From: Spirochaeta thermophila DSM 6578
GTDB lineage: Bacteria; Spirochaetota; Spirochaetia; Winmispirales; Winmispiraceae
Assembly (NCBI RefSeq): GCF_000184345.1
Contig: NC_017583.1
Coordinates: forward strand, 930,001 to 994,000
DNA length: 64,000 nucleotides
Direction of reading: 5' to 3'
The notes under the pieces were generated by a model. That model searched no databases. It was not told where the DNA came from and saw nothing but the letters and a program-made list of their open reading frames with translations. Position 1 is the first letter of the stretch. Each line of letters begins with the position of its first letter. The translations under genes and the position numbers were made by a program. This document shows positions 32,650-40,659 of this stretch, piece after piece.

Positions 32650-33979
32650 GGCACTGTCAAGGGGGAGTGTTGAAATTACGCTGGAGCTGATAAGGGGTGC
32701 GTCTCCCCACCTCTTGTATCACCTGCATGCCCACCACGTAGAGGCCTACCACCTCATCCGCATGGGCAAGACTCATATACCCGGGATACCGTCGCAGAAA
32801 GCTCCTCATGTGCCGAACCAGGTTCTCCGCAAGGTTGCTCGTCCTCACCTTCTTCTTCCACGCATAGGGTAACTCCAGATAGGAGAAGAGCCGCTCCTTC
32901 CGCCACAGGAGGGCGGCCGTCATCCGGGGAGCCTTCGGCGCCCACTTCTTCACGAATGCCTCACACGCACCCTCTGCCTCCTCCTTCCCTCCTGCCTCAA
33001 AGAGCTTCCAGTACTCCGCTCGAAAAGCTCGCCTCTCCTTCTGGAGGTCTGCGTTCTTCCCCTTCCGTTCCCCCATATCCTGCAGGAGCTTCTGTTCAAG
33101 CGTCCGCTGCAGGTGCCACAGACATATCTGCTTTTTCGCCTCGGGATACACGGTCTCCACCGCCTGCCAGATGCCTTCTGCCTCATCGGCCACCACCAGC
33201 TCCACCTCCTCAAGCCCCCGCTCGTAGAGCCCGGTAAGGAGTCGCTCGTAGCTCGCTCGGTCCTCACGCGCTGCAACGATCCAGTCAAGCAGCTCGTGTG
33301 TCCCGTCCTCCTTCACCCCCACGGCACTTAAGACCACCAGCTTCTTCTGATCGCTCCCCCGCCTCTTGGCCCATACCCCATCCAGCACAAGGGCCTTCAC
33401 CCCGCTGAGGGGCCGCTTCCGCCACCGCTCTTTCTCTTCGCGAAGACGTCTGATGAGCCTCAGCAGGGTCTGCGGGTGAGCCTCTCCTATCCCCAGCTCC
33501 CGTAAGAGAATGGTCCACGTCCGCGCACTCATCCCTCCCACATACCCAAGCAGAAGTTCCTCGGTGAGGGCCTTGAGCCTGTGCTCATAGGTCACCAGCC
33601 TCACCTCTTTCCCGCAGCTGGTACGGATACGCGGCACGCGTACCTCAGTAAGGGTTCCCCATGGGACCTGCACGGTCTTCCACTTCCTGTAGCCGTACCG
33701 GTAGTAGGAGACGTCCTCAGGACCTCCTCTGGCATATCGGTCTCTTCCCACTACCGCATCTCTGAGTGCCTCAAGGAGGCGCTCCAGGTAGCTCTTGTAC
33801 GTCTGGAGGACGTGCTCCCGTACCTGGTCTTCCACTTGCCTCATCAGGCGAGAAAGGGTAGAGTGTGTCGCAGGTACATGTGTCATGGGGTATCTCCTCC
33901 TTAGCTGTAAGTGTGTGTTGGTGGGAGATACCCCTTATCTTTTTTCCCCGCCTTTTTCAACACTCGATGTTACAGTCCC
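32650..33979 (-). mobile_element. IS256/mutator-type insertion sequence, copy C
   Basis: This 1330-base element lies in reverse orientation. On the plus strand it runs from GGCACTGT (32650) to ACAGTCCC (33979), flanked by the exact 8-bp duplication AATAGTCT. Its tips differ at one base. The clean duplication marks a simple insertion between a probable -35 hexamer and the rest of the bioA promoter. The transposase right end faces bioA, so the outward TTGACA within the tip points at the operon. Confidence 0.93.
32657..33886 (-). CDS. IS256-family transposase, copy C
   Basis: This is an intact 409-residue DDE transposase with Asp in VLDGVWAKRRGSD, Asp in VVADEAEGIWQ, CLWHLQ and TSNLAENLVRHMR. 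The N-terminal third is the same as copy B. The remainder differs from copies A and B at many positions (for example RPLSGVKAL versus RSLRGVKAL), so copy C is the more diverged lineage and probably the donor of the 5' part of copy B. The leader carries the same 11-bp arms around the ribosome binding site (33887-33897 and 33924-33934). Confidence 0.92.
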   Translation of the reverse strand: MTHVPATHSTLSRLMRQVEDQVREHVLQTYKSYLERLLEALRDAVVGRDRYARGGPEDVSYYRYGYRKWKTVQVPWGTLTEVRVPRIRTSCGKEVRLVTYEHRLKALTEELLLGYVGGMSARTWTILLRELGIGEAHPQTLLRLIRRLREEKERWRKRPLSGVKALVLDGVWAKRRGSDQKKLVVLSAVGVKEDGTHELLDWIVAAREDRASYERLLTGLYERGLEEVELVVADEAEGIWQAVETVYPEAKKQICLWHLQRTLEQKLLQDMGERKGKNADLQKERRAFRAEYWKLFEAGGKEEAEGACEAFVKKWAPKAPRMTAALLWRKERLFSYLELPYAWKKKVRTSNLAENLVRHMRSFLRRYPGYMSLAHADEVVGLYVVGMQVIQEVGRRTPYQLQRNFNTPP

Positions 33980-33987
33980 AATAGTCT
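33980..33987 (+). repeat. Target-site duplication, right side of IS copy C
   Basis: AATAGTCT, identical to 32642-32649. Confidence 0.92.
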
Positions 33988-34012
33988 TGTAAAGAAAAAT
34001 TATAGTCAAAAT

Positions 34013-34041
34013 TTGACTTATGCCATGGAGTGATATATAAT
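34013..34041 (+). promoter_or_regulatory. Strong sigma-70 promoter of the small membrane protein gene
   Basis: TTGACT (34013-34018), 17 bases, and a perfect TATAAT (34036-34041). The predicted leader is about 50 bases and carries a 6-bp hairpin (GTCCTG 34048-34053, CAGGAC 34065-34070). Confidence 0.85.
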
Positions 34042-34099
34042 ACAACTGTCCTGTGGAGGGTGCGCAGGACTGTATTCTACCTTAACAAGGAGGTGAAGC

Positions 34100-34480
34100 A
34101 TGGTAGCAGCCATTATTATCTTGTTCCTTATTGGTCTTCTTCTCGGTGCTCTGTTTCTCAATTGGGGTGCAAAGGCTATCGACGTTGAACAGCAAAACTA
34201 CGTGAAGGCCATCCTTGCTACTCTGGTGGGATGGGTAGTGTTGCTCGTGTTCTCGCTCGTGTTTTTCTCCCTTCACTTTGTGGGATCTGTGCTCGGCTTC
34301 ATAATAGGGGTTCTGGTTCAGGCGTTGGTGGTACGGGCAGTGTATAAAACCACTTACGGCAAATCCCTTGGTACTACGCTTGTTGCGTGGTTTTTCACGC
34401 TCATTGCCGAAGCCATTCTTGCACTTCTGGTTTCCCTCATCTTTGGGCTTTCTGTGGTGGGTTCTCTTGGATCCATGTGA
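34100..34480 (+). CDS. Small four-helix membrane protein of unknown function
   Basis: This 126-residue protein has four predicted TM helices (about 2-20, 38-58, 60-80, 95-120) and short polar loops (WGAKAIDVEQQNY and YKTTYGKSLG). I do not recognise the family. It has a strong promoter and an excellent ribosome binding site (AAGGAGGTGA four bases before ATG), so it is probably well expressed. It stands alone between IS copy C and the glnK-amt operon, to which it is convergent. Composition is more AT-rich than the chromosome average, like the biotin operon next to it. Confidence 0.7.
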   Translation: MVAAIIILFLIGLLLGALFLNWGAKAIDVEQQNYVKAILATLVGWVVLLVFSLVFFSLHFVGSVLGFIIGVLVQALVVRAVYKTTYGKSLGTTLVAWFFTLIAEAILALLVSLIFGLSVVGSLGSM

Positions 34481-34523
34481 GAAAAGATCTCCTTCCGAAA
34501 GAGAAAGAAAAAGAAGGAGAAAG

Positions 34524-34544
34524 GGGGAGGGAGCCTCCCTCCCC
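34524..34544 (-). terminator. Probable terminator of the amt-glnK transcript
   Basis: Ten-base arms GGGGAGGGAG and CTCCCTCCCC around one base form a hairpin starting 20 bases beyond the glnK stop. On the minus strand it is followed by a T-rich tail (34523 down to about 34498). It could also stop the convergent small-membrane-protein transcript, although no T-run follows on the plus strand. Confidence 0.6.
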
Positions 34545-34564
34545 TCTCTTCAACAGTAAAGGTC

Positions 34565-34906
34565 TTATCCTATCGCCGTGTTTCCCCGTTCCCCGGTCCG
34601 TATCCTGATGCACTCCTCCAAGGGCAAGACGAATATTTTCCCATCTCCTATCTTCCCGCTCCGTGCGCCGGCGATGATCCCCTCTATCGTGGGCTCCACG
34701 TACTCGTCGTTCACCGCGATCTCGAGCCGCACCTTCTTGAGAAGGTTGACCTCGGTGATCACCCCCCGGTACTGCTCGGTGAAGCCCTTCTGCTGACCGG
34801 CTCCCAGGGCATTGGTGACCGACATCTTGTAGATCTCCCTCTTGTAGAGCTCTTCTTTTACTGCGTTCAGCCTGTGTGGCTGTATGTAGGCGATGATGAG
34901 TTTCAT
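34565..34906 (-). CDS. glnK: P-II family nitrogen regulatory protein (GlnK-like) without Tyr-51
   Basis: This 113-residue trimeric PII protein normally senses ATP/ADP and 2-oxoglutarate and, as GlnK, plugs the AmtB channel. Signatures are clear: the T-loop start [12 protein letters not shown] at 37-48, the ATP-binding [10 protein letters not shown], and C-terminal IRIRTGE. The T-loop tip reads RGVITEV, so position 51, the uridylylated Tyr in proteobacteria, is Thr. Modification by a GlnD-type enzyme is thus not expected at this site. The gene follows amt by ten bases, the classic amtB-glnK pairing in reversed order, and would be transcribed from the sigma-54 promoter upstream of amt. Confidence 0.93.
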   Translation of the reverse strand: MKLIIAYIQPHRLNAVKEELYKREIYKMSVTNALGAGQQKGFTEQYRGVITEVNLLKKVRLEIAVNDEYVEPTIEGIIAGARSGKIGDGKIFVLPLEECIRIRTGERGNTAIG

Positions 34907-34916
34907 CGGTTCCTCC

Positions 34917-36281
34917 TCACATGTTGCTGAAGATCTGGAATCCGCTGTAGGACTCCACTGCGTGTTCGCTCAGGTCGAGACCCTTGAGTTCTTCCTCTTC
35001 GCTCACCCTGAGGCCGATGGTGGCCTTGATGAGGTTGAACAGGATGAGTCCCGTCACAAAGGCCCAGGCGAACCCTGCGAGCACGCCCACCGCCTGTACG
35101 CCGAGCTGGTGCCATCCTCCGCCGTAGAAGAGCCCCACGATACCGGGATCGTTCACCCCATTGGCGAAGAGCCCCACCGCGAGGGTCCCCCAGGCGCCGC
35201 AGGTGCCGTGGACCGATACCGCACCCACGGGATCGTCGATGTGGAGCACCTTGTCGAGGAACTCCACGCTGAAGACCACGATGATTCCCGCGATCGCACC
35301 CACGATGACCGATCCTGTAGGGCCGATCACCCAGGTGCCTGCGGTGATGCCCACCAATCCTGCGAGGGCTCCGTTGAGCGACATGGAAGGATCAGGCTTG
35401 CCGTAGAGGAGCCAGGACGTGATCATGGAGAGGACCGCCCCTGCGGCGGCGGCCAGGGTGGTGGTGACCGCCACGTGGCCTATGGAAAGATCGCTCCCCG
35501 AGAGCGTCGATCCGGGGTTGAAGCCGTACCACCCGAACCAGAGGAGGAATACCCCCAGTGCGGCGAGTGGAAGGTTGTGACCGGGGATGGCCTTTACCGT
35601 GACCTCGTTGCCCACACGGACGTACTTGCCCTTCCTCGCGCCGAGGACGATGGCCCCTGCGAGTCCGAGCCACCCGCCTATGGAGTGGACCACCGTACTC
35701 CCCGCGAAATCGTGGAACCCGAGTTCCGAGAGCCACCCGCCGCCCCAGACCCAGTGTCCGAAGGTGGGATAGATGAGGGCGCTCACGAAGACCGAGTAGG
35801 TCAGGTAGGCCGTGAACTTGGTGCGCTCGGCCATGGCCCCGGAGACGATGGTGGCGGCGGTGGCGGCGAAGACCACCTGGAACATCCAGTCACGGAAGAT
35901 ATCGTACATGGACGAGGCCCCGTATGCCTCCAGCGCCTCGGGGGAATAGGAGAGGAAGAACCCGTTGCCCCCGATGAGACCGCCCAGCGAAGGGGCGCCG
36001 TACATGAGGGCCCATCCTATGGCCCAGAAGGCGAGGGCCCCCACCGAGAAGTCCATGAGGTTCTTCATGAGGATGTTCGCCGCATTCTTCGCCCTGGTGA
36101 GGCCCGTCTCCACCATGGCGAATCCGGCCTGCATGAGGAAGACGAGTGCTGCGGTGAGCACCAGCCAGATCATGTCGAGGGCCGCCCCGTGGAGTGTGAG
36201 GGTCTCCTCCACCCCCTCCTGGGCCCACAGCGTTCCTCCTGCGAGGAGGAGGACCAGCATCAATACGCCTGCTCTTCTCAT
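34917..36281 (-). CDS. amt: Ammonium transporter (AmtB family)
   Basis: This 454-residue trimeric ammonium channel begins with a cleavable signal (residues 1 to about 20, ending LWA-QEG) followed by 11 TM helices. Pore features are visible: [19 protein letters not shown], the first pore His in [10 protein letters not shown], and the second in [10 protein letters not shown]. It is paired with glnK downstream. A sigma-54-type promoter lies 36-51 bases upstream of the ATG, and a NifA-type activator gene is just upstream on the same strand, so induction under nitrogen limitation is likely. The ribosome binding site GGAGGAACG precedes the ATG. Confidence 0.95.
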   Translation of the reverse strand: MRRAGVLMLVLLLAGGTLWAQEGVEETLTLHGAALDMIWLVLTAALVFLMQAGFAMVETGLTRAKNAANILMKNLMDFSVGALAFWAIGWALMYGAPSLGGLIGGNGFFLSYSPEALEAYGASSMYDIFRDWMFQVVFAATAATIVSGAMAERTKFTAYLTYSVFVSALIYPTFGHWVWGGGWLSELGFHDFAGSTVVHSIGGWLGLAGAIVLGARKGKYVRVGNEVTVKAIPGHNLPLAALGVFLLWFGWYGFNPGSTLSGSDLSIGHVAVTTTLAAAAGAVLSMITSWLLYGKPDPSMSLNGALAGLVGITAGTWVIGPTGSVIVGAIAGIIVVFSVEFLDKVLHIDDPVGAVSVHGTCGAWGTLAVGLFANGVNDPGIVGLFYGGGWHQLGVQAVGVLAGFAWAFVTGLILFNLIKATIGLRVSEEEELKGLDLSEHAVESYSGFQIFSNM

Positions 36282-36316
36282 ACGTTCCTCCTGTGAAGCG
36301 ATGTTGCAGAAGAGAA

Positions 36317-36332
36317 AGCAACTAACATGCCA
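36317..36332 (-). promoter_or_regulatory. Sigma-54 (-24/-12) promoter of amt-glnK
   Basis: On the minus strand the site reads TGGCATGTTAGTTGCT, one mismatch from the consensus TGGCACG-N4-TTGCW, with the invariant GG and GC dinucleotides present. The predicted transcript start is about 25 bases before the amt ATG. The upstream 140 bases (36333-36473) hold an imperfect inverted repeat (GCGAA 36434-36438, TTCGC 36463-36467) and a doubled ACATTTC that may be enhancer sites. Confidence 0.75.
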
Positions 36333-36473
36333 AGGAGTGACGATCGCAGGGGCGGAAGGCGCTAACTCATTGAGGATGAGGAGCTAAGCCTGGTGTTGAG
36401 CAGGCCGTCTGTCTTACGGTCTCGTCGAGAGGGGCGAAACATTTCACATTTCTGTAGAGAAATTCGCTATAAC
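36333..36473. other. Intergenic region between the NifA-like gene and the amt promoter
   Basis: No open reading frame or RNA gene is apparent. It contains a 5-bp-stem hairpin (GCCTG 36388-36392, CAGGC 36401-36405) without a T-run, a tandem ACATTTC (36439-36452), and an imperfect inverted repeat with GCGAA/TTCGC tips (36434-36467). The canonical NifA enhancer TGT-N10-ACA was looked for and not found. The inverted repeat about 100 bases upstream of the -24 element is the best enhancer candidate. Confidence 0.35.
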
Positions 36474-38048
36474 CTACATTTTTGTGGAAACCTTCGTTCG
36501 TGGCCTGAAGGCCTTGGGGTTTATCCTGTACTTCCTCACCCTGAGTCCCATGATGCGCTCGGTGATCCCCAGCATCTCGGCGGCTTTCGACATGTTCCCT
36601 CTGCACGTCTTGAGGGCGTCGATGATGAGTTCACGTTCCAGATTCTCCAAGGCCTCCTTGAGGGTCCCCTTGAACTCGGTCTGCGTGGATTCGGCGCTCT
36701 GGAGGGTGGGGGGGAGGTGGTAGCTGTGGATCACTCCGTCGGTGCTGAGAAGGACGGCACGTTCTATGCAGTTCTCGAGTTCCCTGACGTTCCCGGGCCA
36801 GTGGTAACTCATGAGCAGATTGATGGCCGGCGTCGAGATGCGATGTATATGCTTGTTGTTCTGCTTCGCGTATTTCTCTATGAAATGATCGGCGAGGAGG
36901 AGGATGTCGCTCCGTCTCTCCCTGAGCGGGGGAACGTGGATCGGGAAGACGTTGAGCCGGTAGTAGAGGTCTTCCCTGAACTTCCCCTGGGCCATGAGCT
37001 CTTCCAGGTTCCTGTTGGTGGCGGCGAGCACGCGTACGTTCACCCGGATTGTCTCGCTTCCCCCCACCCGCTCGAACTCCTTCTCCTGGAGCACCCGGAG
37101 GAGTTTCACCTGTACCTGGGGGGAGAGGTCTCCTATCTCGTCCAGGAAGATGGTCCCTTCATGGGCGAGTTCGAACCGTCCCTTCCTTCTCGTGAGGGCC
37201 CCGGTGAAGGCCCCTTTCTCGTGTCCGAAGAGCTCGCTCTCTATGAGGGTCTCGGGCAGGGCCGCGCAGTTGACCCGTATGAATGGCTTGTCCGCCCGCA
37301 GGCTGTTGTAGTGAATGGCCTGGGCGATGAGTTCCTTGCCCGTGCCGCTTTCCCCTCGGATGAGCACGGTCGCTTCACTCCTCGAGACCCGCGCGATCAT
37401 GTCGAAGACGTCCTGCATGGCCTTCGATGTGCCGATGATGTTCGCAGGACGGAAGTGTTCCTTGAGTTCCTCGTGCAGCCGCGCGTTCTCCTCCATGAGG
37501 CGTTCCCGTTCCTCCACGAGCTCCTGTTTGAGCTTCACCGCCTGGGCGATGAGGGAGGCGAGGATGGTGAGGAGGCGTGCCTCGTCGTCGAGGTTGAGGT
37601 CGGGATCGTAATCCCTGTCCGCACTCAATGTCCCCACCACTTCGTTTCCCACCTTTATGGGAACGCAGAAGAAGGAGAGGTCCCCGCTCTGCGGCTTCTG
37701 GCGTGATCCCGTCCGGTTCAGGAACTCCCTGCTCTCCGAGATTCGTGGTATCACGATGGGTCTGCCGCTCTGCACCACTTTTCCCGTCACCCCCTCTCCT
37801 ATCCGGTAGCGCCCCCTCAGCTTCTGGGATTCGGAGAGTCCGTAGGCCTCCTCGATCACGATCTCCCCTGTGTTACGGTTGAGGAGGGTGATGGTCCCCC
37901 GGTTCATGCCCAACTGTTCGGCGATGAGTCTGAGTACCGGTTGGAGGACTTCCCGTACGTCAATGGTCTGGGCGAGGAGCTGGCTCACCTCGAAAAGGAG
38001 TGAGAGCTCACCCACCTTTTTCTCTAGGAGAGCGAGTTGCCGTTCCAT
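36474..38048 (-). CDS. NifA-type sigma-54-dependent transcriptional activator (GAF-AAA+-Fis)
   Basis: This is a 524-residue enhancer-binding protein. An N-terminal GAF sensor domain spans about 15-180, followed by a short coiled-coil linker ([20 protein letters not shown]). The AAA+ domain has Walker A GESGTGKE, the sigma-54-contacting GAFTGA, Walker B IFLDEIGD and the arginine finger region ([14 protein letters not shown]). A C-terminal Fis-type helix-turn-helix ([20 protein letters not shown]) binds DNA. Its best match is NifA. No nif genes are in the window, but amt-glnK with a sigma-54 promoter follow directly, so they are its likely targets (inference). The predicted promoter would give a leader of only about three bases. 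Confidence 0.92.
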   Translation of the reverse strand: MERQLALLEKKVGELSLLFEVSQLLAQTIDVREVLQPVLRLIAEQLGMNRGTITLLNRNTGEIVIEEAYGLSESQKLRGRYRIGEGVTGKVVQSGRPIVIPRISESREFLNRTGSRQKPQSGDLSFFCVPIKVGNEVVGTLSADRDYDPDLNLDDEARLLTILASLIAQAVKLKQELVEERERLMEENARLHEELKEHFRPANIIGTSKAMQDVFDMIARVSRSEATVLIRGESGTGKELIAQAIHYNSLRADKPFIRVNCAALPETLIESELFGHEKGAFTGALTRRKGRFELAHEGTIFLDEIGDLSPQVQVKLLRVLQEKEFERVGGSETIRVNVRVLAATNRNLEELMAQGKFREDLYYRLNVFPIHVPPLRERRSDILLLADHFIEKYAKQNNKHIHRISTPAINLLMSYHWPGNVRELENCIERAVLLSTDGVIHSYHLPPTLQSAESTQTEFKGTLKEALENLERELIIDALKTCRGNMSKAAEMLGITERIMGLRVRKYRINPKAFRPRTKVSTKM

Positions 38049-38057
38049 ATCGATCTT

Positions 38058-38086
38058 ATTGTATCGATGGAGAGGGAGAACTCCAA
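38058..38086 (-). promoter_or_regulatory. Predicted promoter of the NifA-like gene, giving a near-leaderless mRNA
   Basis: On the minus strand TTGGAG (38086-38081), 17 bases, TACAAT (38063-38058). The normal start point seven bases on is 38051, and the ATG is at 38048. No Shine-Dalgarno sequence fits between. Confidence 0.55.
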
Positions 38087-38093
38087 GGGGGGG

Positions 38094-38537
38094 TCAATCC
38101 TCTTCCCCTGGGGAGAGGAGTTTACTTATTTCCTCGGGTGAGACCACGTCCCGTTCTCCTTCCTGGGAGGAGATGAGACTCTTCAGCCGTTCCACCTCGC
38201 GTTCCTGGGCTTCCTGGAGCACGCGGAGACGCTTCTCCGCCGAGGTGCCCTTCAGATTGAGGGCGGATCCCTTCTTGAGGATGTCTTCTATGAGGCGAGC
38301 GAAGTGGATACGAGCCCTTCCTGCGCTGTGGAGAAGGGATTTGTAGTCGGCGAGCTCGGTATGACGTTCTATCTGGCGCTGGAGGAGGTTGAGGCTCCTG
38401 TCGAAAAAAAAGACTTCTTCGATGAGGTGATCGAGAAAGACTTCGGGTTCGAGGGGGAGGCGGAGGATGTCCCTCAGGGCCTGCATGAGGGTCTCGAGAG
38501 CGAAGAGGTGTTCGGCATAGGTGGTGATCCGAGCCAT
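38094..38537 (-). CDS. Small helical protein of unknown function with a FliM-like C-terminal motif
   Basis: This 147-residue protein is almost entirely alpha-helical, charged and free of cysteine and of membrane segments. I do not recognise a family. Its C-terminus, DVVSPEEISKLLSPGEED, resembles the short LSQ-E-IDALL peptide at the N-terminus of FliM, which binds phosphorylated CheY; the resemblance is short and may be chance. It lies divergent to the rpsF operon and just upstream of the NifA-like gene on the same strand. ATG 38537 is chosen; a GTG one codon earlier is possible. Confidence 0.65.
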   Translation of the reverse strand: MARITTYAEHLFALETLMQALRDILRLPLEPEVFLDHLIEEVFFFDRSLNLLQRQIERHTELADYKSLLHSAGRARIHFARLIEDILKKGSALNLKGTSAEKRLRVLQEAQEREVERLKSLISSQEGERDVVSPEEISKLLSPGEED

Positions 38538-38568
38538 CACTTACCTATCGGAATCGTCCGTGTTGCTC

Positions 38569-38598
38569 TTGACCATTCTCTTTCCCTTGTGATAGATT
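38569..38598 (+). promoter_or_regulatory. Possible promoter of the rpsF-ssb-rpsR operon
   Basis: TTGACC (38569-38574) and TAGATT (38593-38598) are 18 bases apart; the leader would be about 57 bases to the GTG of rpsF. The region 38604-38660 is open in the rpsF frame but lacks a binding site for an earlier start. Confidence 0.4.
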
Positions 38599-38661
38599 CT
38601 TATGACCTCTTTAGCCATCTCGTTGAAGATGGTTCGCCAGGCCGAGAAGAGGAGGAAGACG

Positions 38662-38946
38662 GTGCGGACGTATGAACTCGTGTGTGTGTTTCGTAGCGAG
38701 CAGGAGCTCTATACCCAAGGGAAACAGAAGACGGTAGAGGTCCTGAACAAGCACGAGACGCAGATTCAAAAAGAAGAGGACATGGGTGAGCGCCAGCTCG
38801 CCTATCAAATCAAAAAACAGACCCGCGGTCACTACTATGTGTGGGTGTTCAATGCAAAGCCGGAGATCATCTCGAAACTCGAACATGATCTCAAGTACAT
38901 CCCTGAGGTGTTGCGCTTCCTGGTGACCAGGGTCGACACCAAGTGA
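38662..38946 (+). CDS. rpsF: 30S ribosomal protein S6
   Basis: This is a 94-residue ribosomal protein of the small-subunit platform that pairs with S18. The start MRTYELVCVF, central GERQLAYQIKKQTRGHYYVW and the LKYIPEVLRFLVTRV segment are typical. GTG 38662 is selected because AGGAGG lies six bases upstream and the length then matches the family (about 95). It heads the conserved order rpsF-ssb-rpsR-(DUF2232)-rplI-dnaB. It may be autoregulated through S6:S18 binding as in other bacteria, but no clear leader motif was identified. Confidence 0.95.
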   Translation: MRTYELVCVFRSEQELYTQGKQKTVEVLNKHETQIQKEEDMGERQLAYQIKKQTRGHYYVWVFNAKPEIISKLEHDLKYIPEVLRFLVTRVDTK

Positions 38947-38955
38947 GGTGTTCCC

Positions 38956-39381
38956 ATGGCAGACATCAACAGTGTGGTCCTGGTGGGAAGGGTCGTGAGA
39001 GATGCGGAGCTCAGATACTCTCCCTCAGGGACCCCTGTGTGTAAGTTCTCCCTCGCTGTCAATCGTGACAAGCGGGAAGGCGATTCCTGGTCGGAAGAGG
39101 TCAACTTCTTCGATATCGTGCTCTTTGGACGCCTCGGTGAGGCGGTGGCGCGGTATCTGGTGAAGGGGAAGCAGGTCGCCGTACAGGGGGAGCTCAGACA
39201 GGATCGCTGGGAGCGCGAAGGCCAGACGGTGAGCAGGGTGGAGATCGTGGCCAACAACCTCCGCCTCCTGGGAGGCGGAGGAACGGGTGGAGGGCAGGAC
39301 AGGCCTGCACCGTCCGGCGGTGGGGCGTCCACCCCACCAGCTTCTGGTGAGCCTGATTTCGAAGACGATATACCGTTCTAA
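38956..39381 (+). CDS. ssb: Single-stranded DNA-binding protein
   Basis: This 141-residue protein has one OB-fold (residues 1-105; [38 protein letters not shown]) followed by a Gly/Pro-rich linker and the acidic tip DFEDDIPF that recruits repair and replication proteins. It protects ssDNA as a tetramer. It lies between rpsF and rpsR as in many bacteria. GAGGTG precedes the ATG by five bases. Confidence 0.96.
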   Translation: MADINSVVLVGRVVRDAELRYSPSGTPVCKFSLAVNRDKREGDSWSEEVNFFDIVLFGRLGEAVARYLVKGKQVAVQGELRQDRWEREGQTVSRVEIVANNLRLLGGGGTGGGQDRPAPSGGGASTPPASGEPDFEDDIPF

Positions 39382-39400
39382 AAGACTGAGGAGAGGAATG

Positions 39401-39706
39401 ATGTCCGACGATGTGAGAACCGAAGAGAAGAATGAGAATGGCTCCAGGGAGGAGCGAAGGGAACAGCGGCCGCAGAGAGGTCCTCAGGACCAGCCGCGGC
39501 GCCCCTATTTCCGGAAAAAGGTCGACAAGATAGCTCTCTACAAGCTCGAGATCGATTACAAGAAGCCGGAGGTGCTTCGCCAGTTCCTCACGGAGAACGG
39601 CAAGATCCTCCCGAGGAGGATCACCGGGACGTCTGCGAAGAACCAGAGGAGGCTGGTACGGGAGATCAAGAAGGCCAGGATCCTGGCGCTCCTTCCCATG
39701 GGTTGA
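39401..39706 (+). CDS. rpsR: 30S ribosomal protein S18
   Basis: This is a 101-residue S18 whose C-terminal 65 residues are the conserved domain ([50 protein letters not shown]). The N-terminal 40 residues are a charged Gln/Arg-rich extension. It pairs with S6 and lies in the same operon. ATG 39401 has better spacing from AGGAG than ATG 39398; either is possible. The stop overlaps the next gene (TGATG). Confidence 0.95.
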   Translation: MSDDVRTEEKNENGSREERREQRPQRGPQDQPRRPYFRKKVDKIALYKLEIDYKKPEVLRQFLTENGKILPRRITGTSAKNQRRLVREIKKARILALLPMG

Positions 39707-40659
39707 TGATGGAGTCTCTGGAGAATAGATCGCGTCTTTGGCTCATGGGCGTGGGAGGAGGAGTCCTCGCGATGGTGTCGTACCTTTCGGGACTCCTCCT
39801 TCCCTTTTTCCTCGTTCCTCTCGTCTATCTCTTCTATCGAGCGAGACGTGTATCCTGGTATGCGGCCTTGGGGACGGCGGGAGGAGGCTTGCTCGCCCTT
39901 CACCTCTTGCTCTGGGGGCTGGAAGGGTGGGACCCGGCGTGGGGAGTCCTGGTCGGGATGAACCTCCTTCTTCTCTTCCTCTGGATGGGAGGCCTCGTGT
40001 TCCTCGTGGAGGATGTCCTTCCGTTTCCTCGATTCACCCGACTCATCGTGATCACCGCTGTGGCCGCGGTCGTCACGGGTCTCGTGGTGGCCGTGGGGCT
40101 CGCATGGGGGAACCTGGCCGAGCTCGCCTATACGATGTGGGACAGGGTGCTCACCCTCCTGGGTGGGGATGTCTTCGTGGAGGATCTCTCCTCACAGGAG
40201 AGGATGGAGACGTTCAGCGTTCTCGTCCAGGCGCTTGGGTCTTCCCTCTTCGTGTGGTACATGGTGATCCTGGCCGGCAACTGGTACTTCGGCTGGCTCC
40301 TCTCGCATCCGGGCATGTCGCTCCTCGCAGGCTTCAGGGCACCCGCATGGTTCCTCTGGTGGTTCCTCCTGTCCTTCGCAGGGTTCCTCCTGGAGCGGTT
40401 CGTCGATCTTCCGTTGGGGCTCGCGTTCGCAGTGCGGAACGCGTTCGCCATGGGCCTCGTGATCTACGGGGTGCAGGGCGTGGGAGTGCTCTCTTTCCAC
40501 CTGCGCCGTCTCTTCCCCCGTGGGGGGAGTGTTGCCCTCATAGGCCTCTGTGTGGTATCATTGTTCATCCCCGGGATGAACCTTCTGGTGGGCGTTCTGC
40601 TCCCCGGGCTTGGAATCGCCGAATACTGGTTAGTCTTAAGACCTCGGAAGGAGTCGTGA
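39706..40659 (+). CDS. DUF2232 (YybS-like) membrane protein
   Basis: This 317-residue inner-membrane protein has about eight TM helices and few charged loops. The position between rpsR and rplI and the overall pattern (WYFGWLLSHPG, WFLWWFLLSFAGFLLERF, FAMGLVIYGVQGVGVLSFHL) match the YybS/DUF2232 family, which is found at exactly this locus in Firmicutes and other phyla. Its function is unknown in general. The ATG overlaps the rpsR stop and the stop is two bases from the rplI ATG, so it is translated within the ribosomal operon. Confidence 0.85.
   Translation: MMESLENRSRLWLMGVGGGVLAMVSYLSGLLLPFFLVPLVYLFYRARRVSWYAALGTAGGGLLALHLLLWGLEGWDPAWGVLVGMNLLLLFLWMGGLVFLVEDVLPFPRFTRLIVITAVAAVVTGLVVAVGLAWGNLAELAYTMWDRVLTLLGGDVFVEDLSSQERMETFSVLVQALGSSLFVWYMVILAGNWYFGWLLSHPGMSLLAGFRAPAWFLWWFLLSFAGFLLERFVDLPLGLAFAVRNAFAMGLVIYGVQGVGVLSFHLRRLFPRGGSVALIGLCVVSLFIPGMNLLVGVLLPGLGIAEYWLVLRPRKES

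Noticed and set aside
36388-36405. Terminator after the NifA-like gene
   Set aside because: The stem is only five base pairs and no T-run follows.
36333-36473. Canonical NifA enhancer TGT-N10-ACA upstream of amt
   Set aside because: Each TGT in the interval was checked and none has ACA ten bases on.
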